Shown: positions 33,117 to 43,526, numbered from the stretch's first letter. The stretch is DNA of 64,000 bases from Aedoeadaptatus coxii (GCF_001553115.1 NZ_KQ960183.1:24602-88601), one strand, 5' to 3'. A program made the numbers and translations. Notes: generated by a model from the letters alone, not told the origin.

Positions 33117-35318
33117 TTGAAAATATACACCTCAAATTTAATAGGAGTGGAGTCAAACTGTGTTTATCCAAATGAGGTTAATGCAGTAGATGTAAGGTCT
33201 TTTGAGAAAGCTGCGAGTTTCGACCATGTAATGGCTAAGTATAAAAATTCCTATCGATCCAATGATAATTTTATAGAGTCAGAATGTGTCCCTATGGATA
33301 TAGACAATGACCATTCAGAAAATCCAGATGATTGGATTTCAGCTAATGACTTAAAGAGAATATTTGATGGAGTTAAATTTGCCATAGTTTACAGCAGAAA
33401 CCATAGAAAAGAAAAAAATGGAAAAGCTGCAAGACCAAGAATGCACATATATTTTCCAATTCCTAAGATTACAAATCTTGATGACTATGTAGAATTAAAA
33501 GAAAAATTGGCAGAGACTTATACTTTCTTTGATGGAAATGCTTTAGATGGAGCGAGGTTTTTCTTTGGAGTTAAGAATCCTGCCGTTGAAATAGTTAGGG
33601 GAAGGAAATATATAACTGATATTCTAAAAGATGACTTTGAGGATTTTGATAATTCTCAAGACTTGATTCAGCAAGGCTCTAGAAATTCAACTATGAACCA
33701 TTTTGCTGGTAGGGTTCTAATTCGATATGGAAATACAGATGAGGCGAGAGAACTATTTGATAAAAAAGCTAGTCTTTGTTCACCACCACTTCCAGATGAT
33801 GAACTGGAACAAATATGGAGGTCAGCTTGTAAGTTCTATAAAAAAGTATCAGCATGTGAAGATTATGTGCCACCTGAAGAATACAATGAAAGATATGAGG
33901 AATATAAGCCAGAGAAACTTACAGATATAGCAATGGCTGAAATCTTTACTAAGCACAACAAAAATAAAGCTATCTACACCATATCTCAAGGCTGGCTTTA
34001 TTGGACGGGCAAGAAATGGGAAGATTCTGAGCTAAAAGTAATGAGTCTTTATATGGAGACTGCCAAAAAAGTTTTAGAAAATGCAAGCATTGAATTTAAA
34101 GAGACCTATCAAGAATTAGCAGATGCTGAAATGATGGGAAATAAGGAAGAAAAGGCACAAGCAAAATTAAAAGTAAATACTGCAAAAGCTTATCTCAATT
34201 TTGCTAAAAAAATGAACGACCACGGAAAAGTATCTGGAATATTAAAACTAGCTAAGTCTTTGTTAGAAGTTAAAAATGAAAAACTTGATGCAGATGCTTT
34301 TATTTTAAATACACCTGTTGGAGTTATTGATTTAAAAACAAGTGAAATAAAAGAGCATGACCCGTCTTACTATTGCACGAAGATTACTGCCCTAGCTCCA
34401 AGTAAGGATAATATGGATATGTGGATAGCTACTTTAAGGGATGTAACTGGTGGAGATGATGAGTTTATTAATTTCTTAAAGTTCCATGCAGGGTCGACAT
34501 TAATAGGTCATGTTTATGAAGAAGCACTCCTTATAGCTTACGGAGATGGAGGAAATGGGAAGTCTACAGTCTTTAATTCAGAGGCTCACGTTCTTGGAGA
34601 CTATGCAGGTAAAATTCCAGCTGAGTCTTTAACAACAAGAGCGAAGAATGTGAAGGTTGATCTTGCAGAGTTATGTGGTAAGAGATTTATTCTAGCCTCT
34701 GAAACAGAAGAGGGTCAAAGACTGTCAAGTTCTATGTTAAAGCAGATAGCAAGTGTTGATGATATTTCAGCAGAAAGAAAATACTATGCACCCTTTTCAT
34801 TTACGCCAACGCATTCTACTATTCTCTATACAAATCATCTACCAAAGGTGGGTTCTAATGATCGAGGAACCTGGAGAAGAATTGTGGTGGCTCCATTTTC
34901 TGTTGCCATTAAAAATCCTAAGACAGACTATATAGATAAGCTTCTAGAAAAAGCAGGTGGGGCAATTCTACAGTGGATGATTGAAGGAGCAAAAGAATAT
35001 ATAGATGCAGGCTTTAAATATCCAAAGTGTAATGTTGTAGATGATGCTAAAAGATTATATAAGGAAGAGAATGATTGGATAAACCATTTTATTTCAGATA
35101 AATGCATAAAAGGAACAAATTATAAAGAAATGAGTGCAAGGTTATATCAAGTTTATCGTGAGTGGGCTGGTTCAAATGGAGAATACATTAGGAACAATAG
35201 AGATTTTTCACGAGCCCTTATAGCAGAAGGTTATGAAAAGAAAAGGACAAATAGGGGAATTGAATGGGGCGGTATAACCATCAATGATTTAATGGAGTCG
35301 GAAGACGACTTTTTATAA
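33117..35318 (+). CDS. P4-family primase/helicase
   Basis: 733 residues from TTG 33117, directly after the preceding stop and behind GGAGGT. The N-terminal part resembles the bifunctional primase-polymerase fold (VPMDIDNDHSENPDDW, FAIVYSRNHR). The C-terminal half is a D5_N/SF3 helicase with Walker A GDGGNGKST, then RFILASETEEG and ILYTNHLPKV. It should prime and unwind DNA for phage replication. It is the largest early gene next to the polymerase. Confidence 0.9.
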   Translation: MKIYTSNLIGVESNCVYPNEVNAVDVRSFEKAASFDHVMAKYKNSYRSNDNFIESECVPMDIDNDHSENPDDWISANDLKRIFDGVKFAIVYSRNHRKEKNGKAARPRMHIYFPIPKITNLDDYVELKEKLAETYTFFDGNALDGARFFFGVKNPAVEIVRGRKYITDILKDDFEDFDNSQDLIQQGSRNSTMNHFAGRVLIRYGNTDEARELFDKKASLCSPPLPDDELEQIWRSACKFYKKVSACEDYVPPEEYNERYEEYKPEKLTDIAMAEIFTKHNKNKAIYTISQGWLYWTGKKWEDSELKVMSLYMETAKKVLENASIEFKETYQELADAEMMGNKEEKAQAKLKVNTAKAYLNFAKKMNDHGKVSGILKLAKSLLEVKNEKLDADAFILNTPVGVIDLKTSEIKEHDPSYYCTKITALAPSKDNMDMWIATLRDVTGGDDEFINFLKFHAGSTLIGHVYEEALLIAYGDGGNGKSTVFNSEAHVLGDYAGKIPAESLTTRAKNVKVDLAELCGKRFILASETEEGQRLSSSMLKQIASVDDISAERKYYAPFSFTPTHSTILYTNHLPKVGSNDRGTWRRIVVAPFSVAIKNPKTDYIDKLLEKAGGAILQWMIEGAKEYIDAGFKYPKCNVVDDAKRLYKEENDWINHFISDKCIKGTNYKEMSARLYQVYREWAGSNGEYIRNNRDFSRALIAEGYEKKRTNRGIEWGGITINDLMESEDDFL

Positions 35319-35582
35319 ATGCATCTTAGTGTAGCATTTATAGGCTAAATAAAGATGATTGTATAGAAAAAAGTTTTTCTTAATTAATGAAAAGTGCATA
35401 CACTAAACTACAAAAAGACATGACTATTTACACTTGACTTAACACTTAAATGGCTTAATATACGCATTTTGTATGGTGTGAATAGTTATAGCCTACTTTC
35501 TTTTATATATTATTTTTATTCTCTCGTGTAAAAGGTTTATATAAAGCTACACTATACAACACTTTAGAAAAATGGAGGATTT
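35319..35582. other. Non-coding gap with inverted and related short repeats (possible origin)
   Basis: 264 nt, very AT-rich, no gene. TAGTGTAGC (35327-35335) near the left end is the perfect inverse of GCTACACTA (35546-35554) near the right end. Related strings TACACTAAAC (about 35399) and ACACTTGACTTAACACTT (about 35431) lie between. Placed directly after the primase gene, it could be the replication origin or a regulatory region. Confidence 0.4.
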
Positions 35583-35840
35583 ATGAATTTCTATAACTAC
35601 ATGATGAAAAATCACTTAAATGAAAAGTCTCCAAGAGGAGATTTAGCAAGAGATATGAAGGAAGATAGAGACTTTCCTAAAAATAAAACAGGGAAATTTA
35701 AGGGCTGGAAAAGACTGATTAAAAATTATTTAGAAAGTCAGGGTGCTTGTTATGATTGTATGATGACTTTTGAAGAAGCGTGGAAGGAGTATGAAAATTG
35801 CGAGAGAAAGAGATTGAATCTTCCCTTGTTAAAAGAGTAA
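35583..35840 (+). CDS. YozE-like SAM-fold small protein
   Basis: 85 residues resembling the YozE/UPF0346 family: a short helical protein with MNFYNYMMKNHL, GDLARDMKEDRDFPK and the C-terminal FEEAWKEYENC. YozE has a sterile-alpha-motif-like DNA-binding fold of unknown role. It starts behind GGAGG and overlaps the next gene by 43 nt. Confidence 0.7.
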   Translation: MNFYNYMMKNHLNEKSPRGDLARDMKEDRDFPKNKTGKFKGWKRLIKNYLESQGACYDCMMTFEEAWKEYENCERKRLNLPLLKE

Positions 35841-36079
35841 AAGAGAACAAGGGTCTATGTCTTAAGTTTACATCCCCTTCAATGACGGGAATACCAGACA
35901 GGATAATACTTCTACCTAAAGGTAAAATCGGATTTGTTGAAACAAAAAGACCTGGAGGAGAACCAAGACCAATTCAGAAAAAGAGAATAAGGCAATTTAA
36001 AGATTTAGGTTTTAAGGTTTATGTTCTTGATTCAAAAGAAAACATTGATGAAATAATGAAGAGAATCGGAGGTGACTAA
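35798..36079 (+). CDS. VRR-NUC nuclease
   Basis: 93 residues from TTG 35798. It has the PD-(D/E)XK core of VRR-NUC proteins: GIPDRIILLPKGKIGFVETK (D-x16-ExK) and a following RPIQKKRIRQFKDLGFKVYV. These stand-alone phage nucleases resolve branched DNA, usually next to a SNF2 helicase as here. It overlaps the gene before and abuts the helicase start. Confidence 0.87.
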   Translation: MREKEIESSLVKRVKENKGLCLKFTSPSMTGIPDRIILLPKGKIGFVETKRPGGEPRPIQKKRIRQFKDLGFKVYVLDSKENIDEIMKRIGGD

Positions 36080-37426
<1,347 letters not shown>

Positions 37427-37431
37427 TGTTA

Positions 37432-37446
37432 TAGAATGTCACTATC
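37432..37446 (+). repeat. 15-bp direct repeat flanking the DUF1492 gene (copy 1)
   Basis: ATAGAATGTCACTAT, identical to 37944-37958. Lies 70 nt upstream of the DUF1492 start codon. Confidence 0.6.
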
Positions 37447-37518
37447 AAAATTTGCTAAGCTTAATATACGAGTAGGAGTTCTATGGAGAACTTACCTCAA
37501 AACTTATGGAGGTAAGAA

Positions 37519-37947
37519 ATGAACGCAAAAGAATATTTAAAACAAGCTTTTTATTTAGACAAAAGAATTAATAGCAAGCTGGAGCAAGTTGAATCACTCA
37601 ACGCTCTAGCAACAAAAGCTACATCGACTTTATCAGATATGCCTAAGAGCCTTAGTAGAGGAACATCAAAACTTGAAGATACTATCGTAAAGATTGTAGA
37701 TCTCCAAGAAGAAATAAATAGGGATATAGATAAGTTGGTAGACTTGAAAGCAGAGATGGTTGGAACAATCAAACAGATTCAAAATAAGGAACTTCAAGTT
37801 ATCCTTGAAAAAAGATATCTTTGTTATGAGACTTGGGAGAAGATAGCAGTTGATATGAATTACGATATTAGGCATATTCATAGGCTTCACAATCTGGGGT
37901 TAAAAGAAACTTCAAATCTAATCAAACCTTGTCATGAAATGTCATAG
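37519..37947 (+). CDS. DUF1492 / ArpU-like late transcription regulator
   Basis: 142 residues. The C-terminal helix-turn-helix (LEKRYLCYETWEKIAVDMNY) resembles the region 4-like domain of DUF1492/ArpU proteins, which switch on late genes in Gram-positive phages. The N-terminal half is a coiled coil. It has a strong GGAGGT site, and sits exactly between the early block and the packaging genes, the usual place for this regulator. Identical 15-bp repeats flank it and may be its targets (inference). Confidence 0.78.
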   Translation: MNAKEYLKQAFYLDKRINSKLEQVESLNALATKATSTLSDMPKSLSRGTSKLEDTIVKIVDLQEEINRDIDKLVDLKAEMVGTIKQIQNKELQVILEKRYLCYETWEKIAVDMNYDIRHIHRLHNLGLKETSNLIKPCHEMS

Positions 37948-37958
37948 AATGTCACTAT
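37929..37958 (+). promoter_or_regulatory. Tandem TGTCAT repeats at the start of the late region
   Basis: Three near-copies of a 10-bp unit (TTGTCATGAA, ATGTCATAGA, ATGTCACTAT) at 37929-37958, overlapping the end of the DUF1492 gene. The last includes copy 2 of the 15-bp repeat (37944-37958). Ten-base phasing puts them on one DNA face, as for an activator site upstream of a late promoter. Confidence 0.5.
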
Positions 37959-38000
37959 GGAGTTGTAGTATTATTAAAATAGCAAAAGAATAATTAATAG

Positions 38001-38027
38001 AGCCTTGAAGATTTAATCTTCGAGGCT
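38001..38027 (+). terminator. Hairpin between the late regulator and HNH gene
   Basis: 12-position stem (38001-38012 with 38016-38027, one G-U), 3-nt loop, followed by TTCTTTAT. Could end early transcription, so late transcription would need antitermination or start downstream. Confidence 0.6.
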
Positions 38028-38046
38028 TTCTTTATGGAGTGATAAA

Positions 38047-38412
38047 GTGCCAAGAAAACCTAAGAGACCATGTTCACATCCAGGTTGTCCAGAGTTAGTT
38101 GATGGACGATTCTGTAAGAAACATGAGAAAGAATACAACAAAAACTATGAAAAATATAAACGAGACCCTAAAACTCACAAGCGTTATGGAAAAGCGTGGA
38201 GACTTATAAGAAAAAGATATGTCAGTGAACATCCACTTTGTGAAATGTGTTTAAAAGAAAATAGAATGACAAAGGTAGAGGAAGTACATCACATACTTCC
38301 TCTTTCTCGTGGTGGAACTAATGACGAAGATAATCTTATGAGTCTTTGTAAATCTTGTCATTCAAAGATTCATGCAAAGAGTGGAGATAGATTTGGACGA
38401 GAAAAGTTTTGA
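38047..38412 (+). CDS. HNH endonuclease of the packaging module
   Basis: 121 residues from GTG 38047. The N-terminus has a CSHPGCPELVDGRFCKKH zinc knuckle; the core is the HNH motif EEVHHILPLSRGGTNDEDNL and LCKSCHSKIH, with CEMC. HNH proteins beside the terminase genes of HK97-like phages assist terminase in specific cleavage at cos or pac. The small terminase gene follows 117 nt later. Confidence 0.9.
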   Translation: MPRKPKRPCSHPGCPELVDGRFCKKHEKEYNKNYEKYKRDPKTHKRYGKAWRLIRKRYVSEHPLCEMCLKENRMTKVEEVHHILPLSRGGTNDEDNLMSLCKSCHSKIHAKSGDRFGREKF

Positions 38413-38529
38413 GGGAGGGGGAGTCGTTATCTTAAAAGCTGATTTCCCTACCAACGGTGCCGCCCTCTCACGCACAAAAAAACGGGTTCAAAGGCCCTAT
38501 TAAAGAATAATAAACTAGGAGGTGATACT

Positions 38530-39102
38530 ATCGCTAAAGACGGAACATATAGAGGTGGAAGAAGAGTAAAAGCAGGAGGAAAACCACAGCCTGCTGTTGA
38601 AAAAATAGAAAAAGGTAAAAAAGTAGAAATACTAATGAATGATATTCCAACATTCACTCCAGAAGAAATAGATGCAGTTGACTTACCAGATGGAGCAGTT
38701 CTTGATGGAACAGATATGCCAGCACCTAGTGATTATCTATCTGCAAAACAAAAGAATGGAATACCACTAGGTGCAGATGAAATATATAAAGAGACATGGG
38801 GTTGGTTAAAACAGAGAAACTGTGAAAACTTAGTAAATCCAAGATTATTAGAATCCTACTCCCAGGCTTTTGCAAGATACATTCAATGTGAAGAGGCAAT
38901 AAGTCAATTTGGACTTTTAGGAAAGCATCCTACAACTGGTGGAGTTATTGCATCTCCATTTGTACAGATGTCTAGTCAGTTTCAAAAGACAGCAAATCTT
39001 CTATGGTATGAAATTTATGACATAGTGAAAGAAAACTGTACTGAAGTTTATGAAGATTATGGAGAAGATATGATGGAAAAATTACTAAGACAGAGGAGGT
39101 AA
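38530..39102 (+). CDS. terS: Phage terminase small subunit, P27 family (ATC start codon)
   Basis: 190 residues. The reading frame has an in-frame AGGAGGTGAT site at 38517-38526 and begins ATC-GCT-AAA-GAC-GGA (AKDGTYRGGRR), exactly where relatives begin Met-Ala-Lys-Asp-Gly. No ATG, GTG or TTG lies in frame upstream; the first ATG is 35 codons into the conserved part. ATC is therefore the probable start. P27-type landmarks are PSDYLSAKQKNGIPLGADEI, NPRLLESYSQAFARYIQCEE and LLGKHPTTGGVIASPFVQMS. The protein recognises phage DNA ends and recruits the large subunit. Confidence 0.87.
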   Translation: MAKDGTYRGGRRVKAGGKPQPAVEKIEKGKKVEILMNDIPTFTPEEIDAVDLPDGAVLDGTDMPAPSDYLSAKQKNGIPLGADEIYKETWGWLKQRNCENLVNPRLLESYSQAFARYIQCEEAISQFGLLGKHPTTGGVIASPFVQMSSQFQKTANLLWYEIYDIVKENCTEVYEDYGEDMMEKLLRQRR

Positions 39103-39107
39103 TAAAT

Positions 39108-39890
39108 TTGTTTGAAAAAGTAAATCCAAAGCATCCAGATAAAATAGCAGATTGCATCGCTGGTGCAATTGTAGATTTAGCATATAAAGCAAAAGATAAT
39201 CCTAAAATAGCAGTTGAAGTTTTGCTGGGACATGGAAATTGTCATGTAATTATAGAAACAGATTGTAATCTAAATAAAAAAGAAATTGAAACAGCGATTA
39301 AGAGGATAGCTGGAGATATCAAAGCAGATATTAAAATAGTAGAACAGGATATCCACCTATCAAATAATCAAAAAGAAAAGATAAGATGTGGTGACAATGG
39401 AATCTTTAAGGGAGTACCTATATCAGATGAAGAAAAGAAACTATCTCTAATTGCTCGTGAAATTTTTTCTAATTATCCTTACGATGGAAAATACATTCTT
39501 GATGGAGATAAACTCATCATATGCCAGTCAAATATATCTACAGAAATCTTAAAATCAATTTATCCAAAAACTATCGTGAATCCACTTGGAGATTGGACTG
39601 GAGGATTTAATGTTGATACTGGAGCGACAAATAGAAAACTCGGCTCAGATATGGGACGAGCAGTAACGGGTGGAGGCCTTCATGGTAAAGACCTATCCAA
39701 GGCCGATGTATCAGTTAATATTTATGCCCACCTAAAGGCACAAGATGAAAATAAAGAGATTGAATTATCCTGTGCAATCGGGGATGAAACTGTTGATGGT
39801 AGACCATATTCAGAAATTGTAGAAATTGCTAGAAACTACATTAACTCTATTGGTGGTTTTGAGGAATTTGCTAAGTGGGGGCTAATATGA
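39108..39890 (+). CDS. Short phage S-adenosylmethionine synthetase
   Basis: 260 residues from TTG 39108 behind GAGGAGGT; cellular MetK is about 380-400. Retained landmarks are HPDKIADCIAGAIVD (ATP/Met site start), IKIVEQDIHLSNNQ, and GGFNVDTGATNRKLGSDMG with TGGGLHGKDLSKADVS (methionine and phosphate site). It would form SAM from methionine and ATP. The next genes are two DNA methyltransferases, so local SAM supply for DNA modification is a natural reading. Active status of the shortened enzyme is untested. Confidence 0.85.
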   Translation: MFEKVNPKHPDKIADCIAGAIVDLAYKAKDNPKIAVEVLLGHGNCHVIIETDCNLNKKEIETAIKRIAGDIKADIKIVEQDIHLSNNQKEKIRCGDNGIFKGVPISDEEKKLSLIAREIFSNYPYDGKYILDGDKLIICQSNISTEILKSIYPKTIVNPLGDWTGGFNVDTGATNRKLGSDMGRAVTGGGLHGKDLSKADVSVNIYAHLKAQDENKEIELSCAIGDETVDGRPYSEIVEIARNYINSIGGFEEFAKWGLI

Positions 39891-41140
39891 TGAAAGAAGG
39901 ACTATTACAATATGAATTAAAAAATGTAGATGAACTCATCCCATATATTAATAATGCTAGAACACATACTGACGAACAAATTAATAAGGTAGCTGCATCT
40001 ATAAAAGAATTTGGATTTTTAAATCCTATCTTAATTTCAGATGAGAATGTTATTACAGCAGGACATTGCAGACTTCTAGCGGCTAAGAAACTAGGACTAA
40101 ATAAAGTTCCATGTATTTTAGAAAATCATCTCACAGAGGCACAAAGAAAAGCATATGTACTTGCTGATAATAAGCTAAGTCTTGATGCTGGTTGGGATGA
40201 AGAACTATTGAGAGTTGAAATTGAATCCCTAGAAGATTATGGATTTAATGTAGAGCTTACAGGATTTTCAACTGAAGAATTATCTTCGCTCTTTGACCTT
40301 GGCGTAGAGGCTGAAGAAGATGACTTTGATGTTGAAGAAGAACTTAAAAAGCCTATTTTTTCCAAGGAAGGAGATATTTGGACTCTAGGTCGACATAAAG
40401 TTATCTGTGGAGATTCTACTCTATGGGATACTTTTGAAAAGTTACTAGGCGAAACTAAGGTCAATTTAGTATGTACCGATGCACCATATTTTGTTGAATT
40501 AAAAAATAAATCGGGAACAATTAAAAATGACAACTTAAATGATAAAGAGGCCTATGAATTTTTAATGAAGGTCTTTACAAACTTTAAAGACGCAATGGCT
40601 AAGGATGCATCAATTTATGAATTCTATGCAACTATGAAAGCTAGAGTTTTCTATGATGCTTTTGAAGATGCAGGATTTAAAGTTGGTGCAGGGCTTATTT
40701 GGAAAAAACCAAGAGCTCCTTTCATGAGAACAGATTGGAAATTTAATATGGAGCCTATTATTTTTGGTTGGAGAAAAGATGGAAAGCATAACTGGTATGG
40801 AGATCAAAAACAAACAGCAGTCTTTGAATTCGATGGAATTAAAGATTCAGAAAAAGAAGGATGTGGTCATCCATCATCAAAACCAGTACCTCTCATTGCC
40901 TACCTAATTAAACAATCTACACAAACGAATGGCTTAGTCCTTGATGGATTTTTAGGAAGTGCATCTACATTAATTGCCTGTGAGGAGCTTAATCGAATCT
41001 GCTATGGAATAGAAATAGAACCTAAATTTGTTGATGTAGCAGTAAAAAGATATTTAAATCTAGTTGGTAGTGATGATGAGATAAAACTTCTAAGAGAAGG
41101 TAAAGAATACAAGTATTCGGAGGTTCTAAAAGATGAGTAA
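39887..41140 (+). CDS. ParB-like / DNA N-methyltransferase fusion
   Basis: 417 residues from ATG 39887. Residues 1-110 are ParB/Srx-like (YINNARTHTDEQI, VITAGHCRLLAAKKLG). The rest is an amino-methyltransferase with the order DAPY (usually DPPY) in NLVCTDAPYFVELKNKSG and the SAM site VLDGFLGSASTLIACEE. It should methylate adenine or N4-cytosine in phage DNA. The alanine in place of proline in motif IV is unusual. It overlaps the SAM synthetase gene by four bases and the next HNH gene by eight. Confidence 0.88.
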   Translation: MMKEGLLQYELKNVDELIPYINNARTHTDEQINKVAASIKEFGFLNPILISDENVITAGHCRLLAAKKLGLNKVPCILENHLTEAQRKAYVLADNKLSLDAGWDEELLRVEIESLEDYGFNVELTGFSTEELSSLFDLGVEAEEDDFDVEEELKKPIFSKEGDIWTLGRHKVICGDSTLWDTFEKLLGETKVNLVCTDAPYFVELKNKSGTIKNDNLNDKEAYEFLMKVFTNFKDAMAKDASIYEFYATMKARVFYDAFEDAGFKVGAGLIWKKPRAPFMRTDWKFNMEPIIFGWRKDGKHNWYGDQKQTAVFEFDGIKDSEKEGCGHPSSKPVPLIAYLIKQSTQTNGLVLDGFLGSASTLIACEELNRICYGIEIEPKFVDVAVKRYLNLVGSDDEIKLLREGKEYKYSEVLKDE

Positions 41141-41729
41141 CATAAAATATTATTTATCTGAAGACTCTGGTATTGCTTTAGGAGAAACTGAAGACGGTGT
41201 AATTTTCAAACTAGATGCAAATAGAGTTAATGAAATAAAAAATGTGAATTTCTATTATTGTAGACAAGGCTATGAAAATATGTACATGATGGATTCAAAA
41301 GGTAGAGTCCTACATGATTATTTATTTCCTCACATAGATGGTTTTGAGATAGATCACATTAACATGGATACTCTAGATAATAGAGCCTGTAATATAAGGT
41401 ATTGCACTCATCAGCAGAATCAAATAAATCAAGGCTTGCAAAAAAATAATACTTCTGGAGTTGTTGGAGTAAGTTTCTATAAACCAAGAAATAAGTTTAG
41501 AGCAAGAATAAAAATTAGTGGCAAAGATATTCACTTGGGCTACTACGATACATTTGATGACGCTGTAAAAGCTAGAAATGTTGCCATGAAGTGTTTGTTT
41601 GGTGGTTTTGGACAATATAATAAAATTGATTTTATTCCAAAATGGATAGAAAATAAGGTTATTGAAAAATGCACACCATATGCTGATTTAGCAGCAAGTA
41701 GTGCATTTTTTGATTTTTGGGGTATTTAA
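41133..41729 (+). CDS. Free-standing HNH homing endonuclease with AP2 domain
   Basis: 198 residues. An HNH_3-type core (DGFEIDHINMDTLDNRACNI, CTHQQNQINQG) is followed by an AP2 DNA-binding domain (SGVVGVSFYKPRNKFRARI, YDTFDDAVKARNVAMK). Such genes spread by cutting phage genomes lacking them. It is inserted between two methyltransferase genes, overlapping the first by eight bases and leaving both open. Confidence 0.87.
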   Translation: MSNIKYYLSEDSGIALGETEDGVIFKLDANRVNEIKNVNFYYCRQGYENMYMMDSKGRVLHDYLFPHIDGFEIDHINMDTLDNRACNIRYCTHQQNQINQGLQKNNTSGVVGVSFYKPRNKFRARIKISGKDIHLGYYDTFDDAVKARNVAMKCLFGGFGQYNKIDFIPKWIENKVIEKCTPYADLAASSAFFDFWGI

Positions 41730-41730
41730 G

Positions 41731-43173
41731 ATGAATAAAGAACTAAGATTAGGTTCACTATTTGACGGCAGTGGAGGATTTCCTTTAGCTGCTATTTTTT
41801 GTGAAATAAAACCTATATGGGCATCGGAGGTTGAGCCTTTTCCAATAAGAGTTACACAGAAAAACCTACCTCAAATTAAACATTTAGGAGATATAAAAGA
41901 TATCGACGGGTATGGAATTGAACCCGTTGATATTATCTCCTTTGGCAGTCCTTGTCAAGATTTATCAATTGCTGGTAAAAGGGCAGGACTTGAAGGAGAA
42001 AAATCCAACCTTTTTTATGAGGCCACAAGAGTTATAAAAGAAATGAGGTGTAAAACTAATGGTAAGTATCCAAGATACCTACTATGGGAAAATGTGCCAG
42101 GAGCCTTCTCATCTAACAAAGGAGAGGATTTTAGATGCGTCCTTGAAGAAATTACAAGAATTAAAGATTCCACAATTAAACTTCCTCGACCTTCGAGGTG
42201 GAAAAGTGCAGGAAAAATCCTGGGAGACAATTTTTCCCTTGCTTGGAGAGTCCTTGATGATAAATACTTTGGAGTACCCCAACGAAGGAGAAGAATCTTC
42301 CTTGTCGCAGATCTTGATGGAGGAAGTTCCAGAGAAATATTATTTGAGCAAAAAAGCTTGTCAGGGAATACTTCACAGGGCTGCGAGAAAGGGAAAAGAA
42401 ATACCAGAGCCATTAAAGAAAGCTTTAATAGAACAATCTGTTTAAATGACCAAGGTGGAGAAAGGATGGACTTTTATTCTGATGAAAGCGGAACCTTGAG
42501 AGCAAGTGGAGGAATTGCACCATTCGTTTTTGAAAATCACAGTCAAGACTCAAGGTATAAAGGACCATTAAAAGAAACACAAACACTTGCATCAAACTTA
42601 GGACAAGGTGGAAATAACCAACCATTTGTAGTCTACGATATAAGACAAACTTCAGAAAATACTAAAAATGAAAGACATAATATTTACGAGTGTGACGTTT
42701 CAAGGACTATAGATACATCTGGAAATACGCCTACCAGGAATCAAGGAGGGGTAGCTATTGTTGAAGATACCTATTCAATGAGTAAGAACTCATATTTTAC
42801 AAAAGCAGATAAAAATATATCATCACCTTTACTGGCTACTGATTATAAAGACCCACCGCTTGTAAACCAGAGACTTGTAAGGAGACTAACACCAAAAGAA
42901 TGTGGAAGATTACAAGGGTTCCCAGATTACTGGTGTGATAACTTAGAAATAGAAAATCCAACAGATGAGGACTTGTCTTTTTGGAGAGAAGTTTTTGATA
43001 AGGATGCTGAAATAAAAGGTCTTAAAAAGAAGAAAACAGATAAGCAGATATTAAAATGGCTTAAAAATCCTCATACTGATTCTGCAGAATATAAAATGTG
43101 GGGCAATGGAATTGCTCTTCCATGCGCTATATATATTTTCAAAAGACTTATAAATACTGCAAATAAGACTTGA
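41731..43173 (+). CDS. DNA (cytosine-5) methyltransferase
   Basis: 480 residues from ATG 41731. Motif I is LRLGSLFDGSGGFPLAA, motif IV with the catalytic cysteine is FGSPCQDLSIAGKRAGL, motif VI is LLWENVPGAFSS, motif VIII is GVPQRRRRIFLV, and motifs IX-X are RLTPKECGRLQGFPDYW and GNGIALPCAIYIF. The enzyme makes 5-methylcytosine; the target is not readable. The long region between VIII and IX is the target recognition domain. No restriction enzyme is adjacent, so it probably protects phage DNA. Confidence 0.94.
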   Translation: MNKELRLGSLFDGSGGFPLAAIFCEIKPIWASEVEPFPIRVTQKNLPQIKHLGDIKDIDGYGIEPVDIISFGSPCQDLSIAGKRAGLEGEKSNLFYEATRVIKEMRCKTNGKYPRYLLWENVPGAFSSNKGEDFRCVLEEITRIKDSTIKLPRPSRWKSAGKILGDNFSLAWRVLDDKYFGVPQRRRRIFLVADLDGGSSREILFEQKSLSGNTSQGCEKGKRNTRAIKESFNRTICLNDQGGERMDFYSDESGTLRASGGIAPFVFENHSQDSRYKGPLKETQTLASNLGQGGNNQPFVVYDIRQTSENTKNERHNIYECDVSRTIDTSGNTPTRNQGGVAIVEDTYSMSKNSYFTKADKNISSPLLATDYKDPPLVNQRLVRRLTPKECGRLQGFPDYWCDNLEIENPTDEDLSFWREVFDKDAEIKGLKKKKTDKQILKWLKNPHTDSAEYKMWGNGIALPCAIYIFKRLINTANKT

Positions 43174-43216
43174 TATAAATCTTGAATTAAGTGATATATG
43201 TGTGTGAGGTGATTAG

Positions 43217-43441
43217 ATGATTTCAAGGGAAATTATACAAAAATTAAAAGAGGCGTATCCAGTAGGTACGAGAGTGAAACTAATCCAAATGGAAGATGAC
43301 CAAGCACCTCCAGTTGGAACTTTAGGCACAGTTTACGGGGTGGATGCCATTGGATCAATCCTAGTAAAATGGGATAATGGTTCAATGTTAAATGTAATTT
43401 TCAGAGTGGATAGAATAGAAAAGATATCGAGTAAAGGTTGA
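43217..43441 (+). CDS. DUF4314 family protein
   Basis: 74 residues, with PVGTRVKLIQMEDDQAPPVG and GTVYGVDAIGSILVKWDNG, an SH3-like small beta barrel. Common in this position in clostridial prophages, before the terminase; function unknown. Confidence 0.8.
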   Translation: MISREIIQKLKEAYPVGTRVKLIQMEDDQAPPVGTLGTVYGVDAIGSILVKWDNGSMLNVIFRVDRIEKISSKG

Positions 43442-43526
43442 AATATAGCCATTATATCCTTTAATTAACTTGACTTATTTTTGACAGTACGGTTATATGT
43501 ACATACAAAAAGATAAGGAGAAAAAT

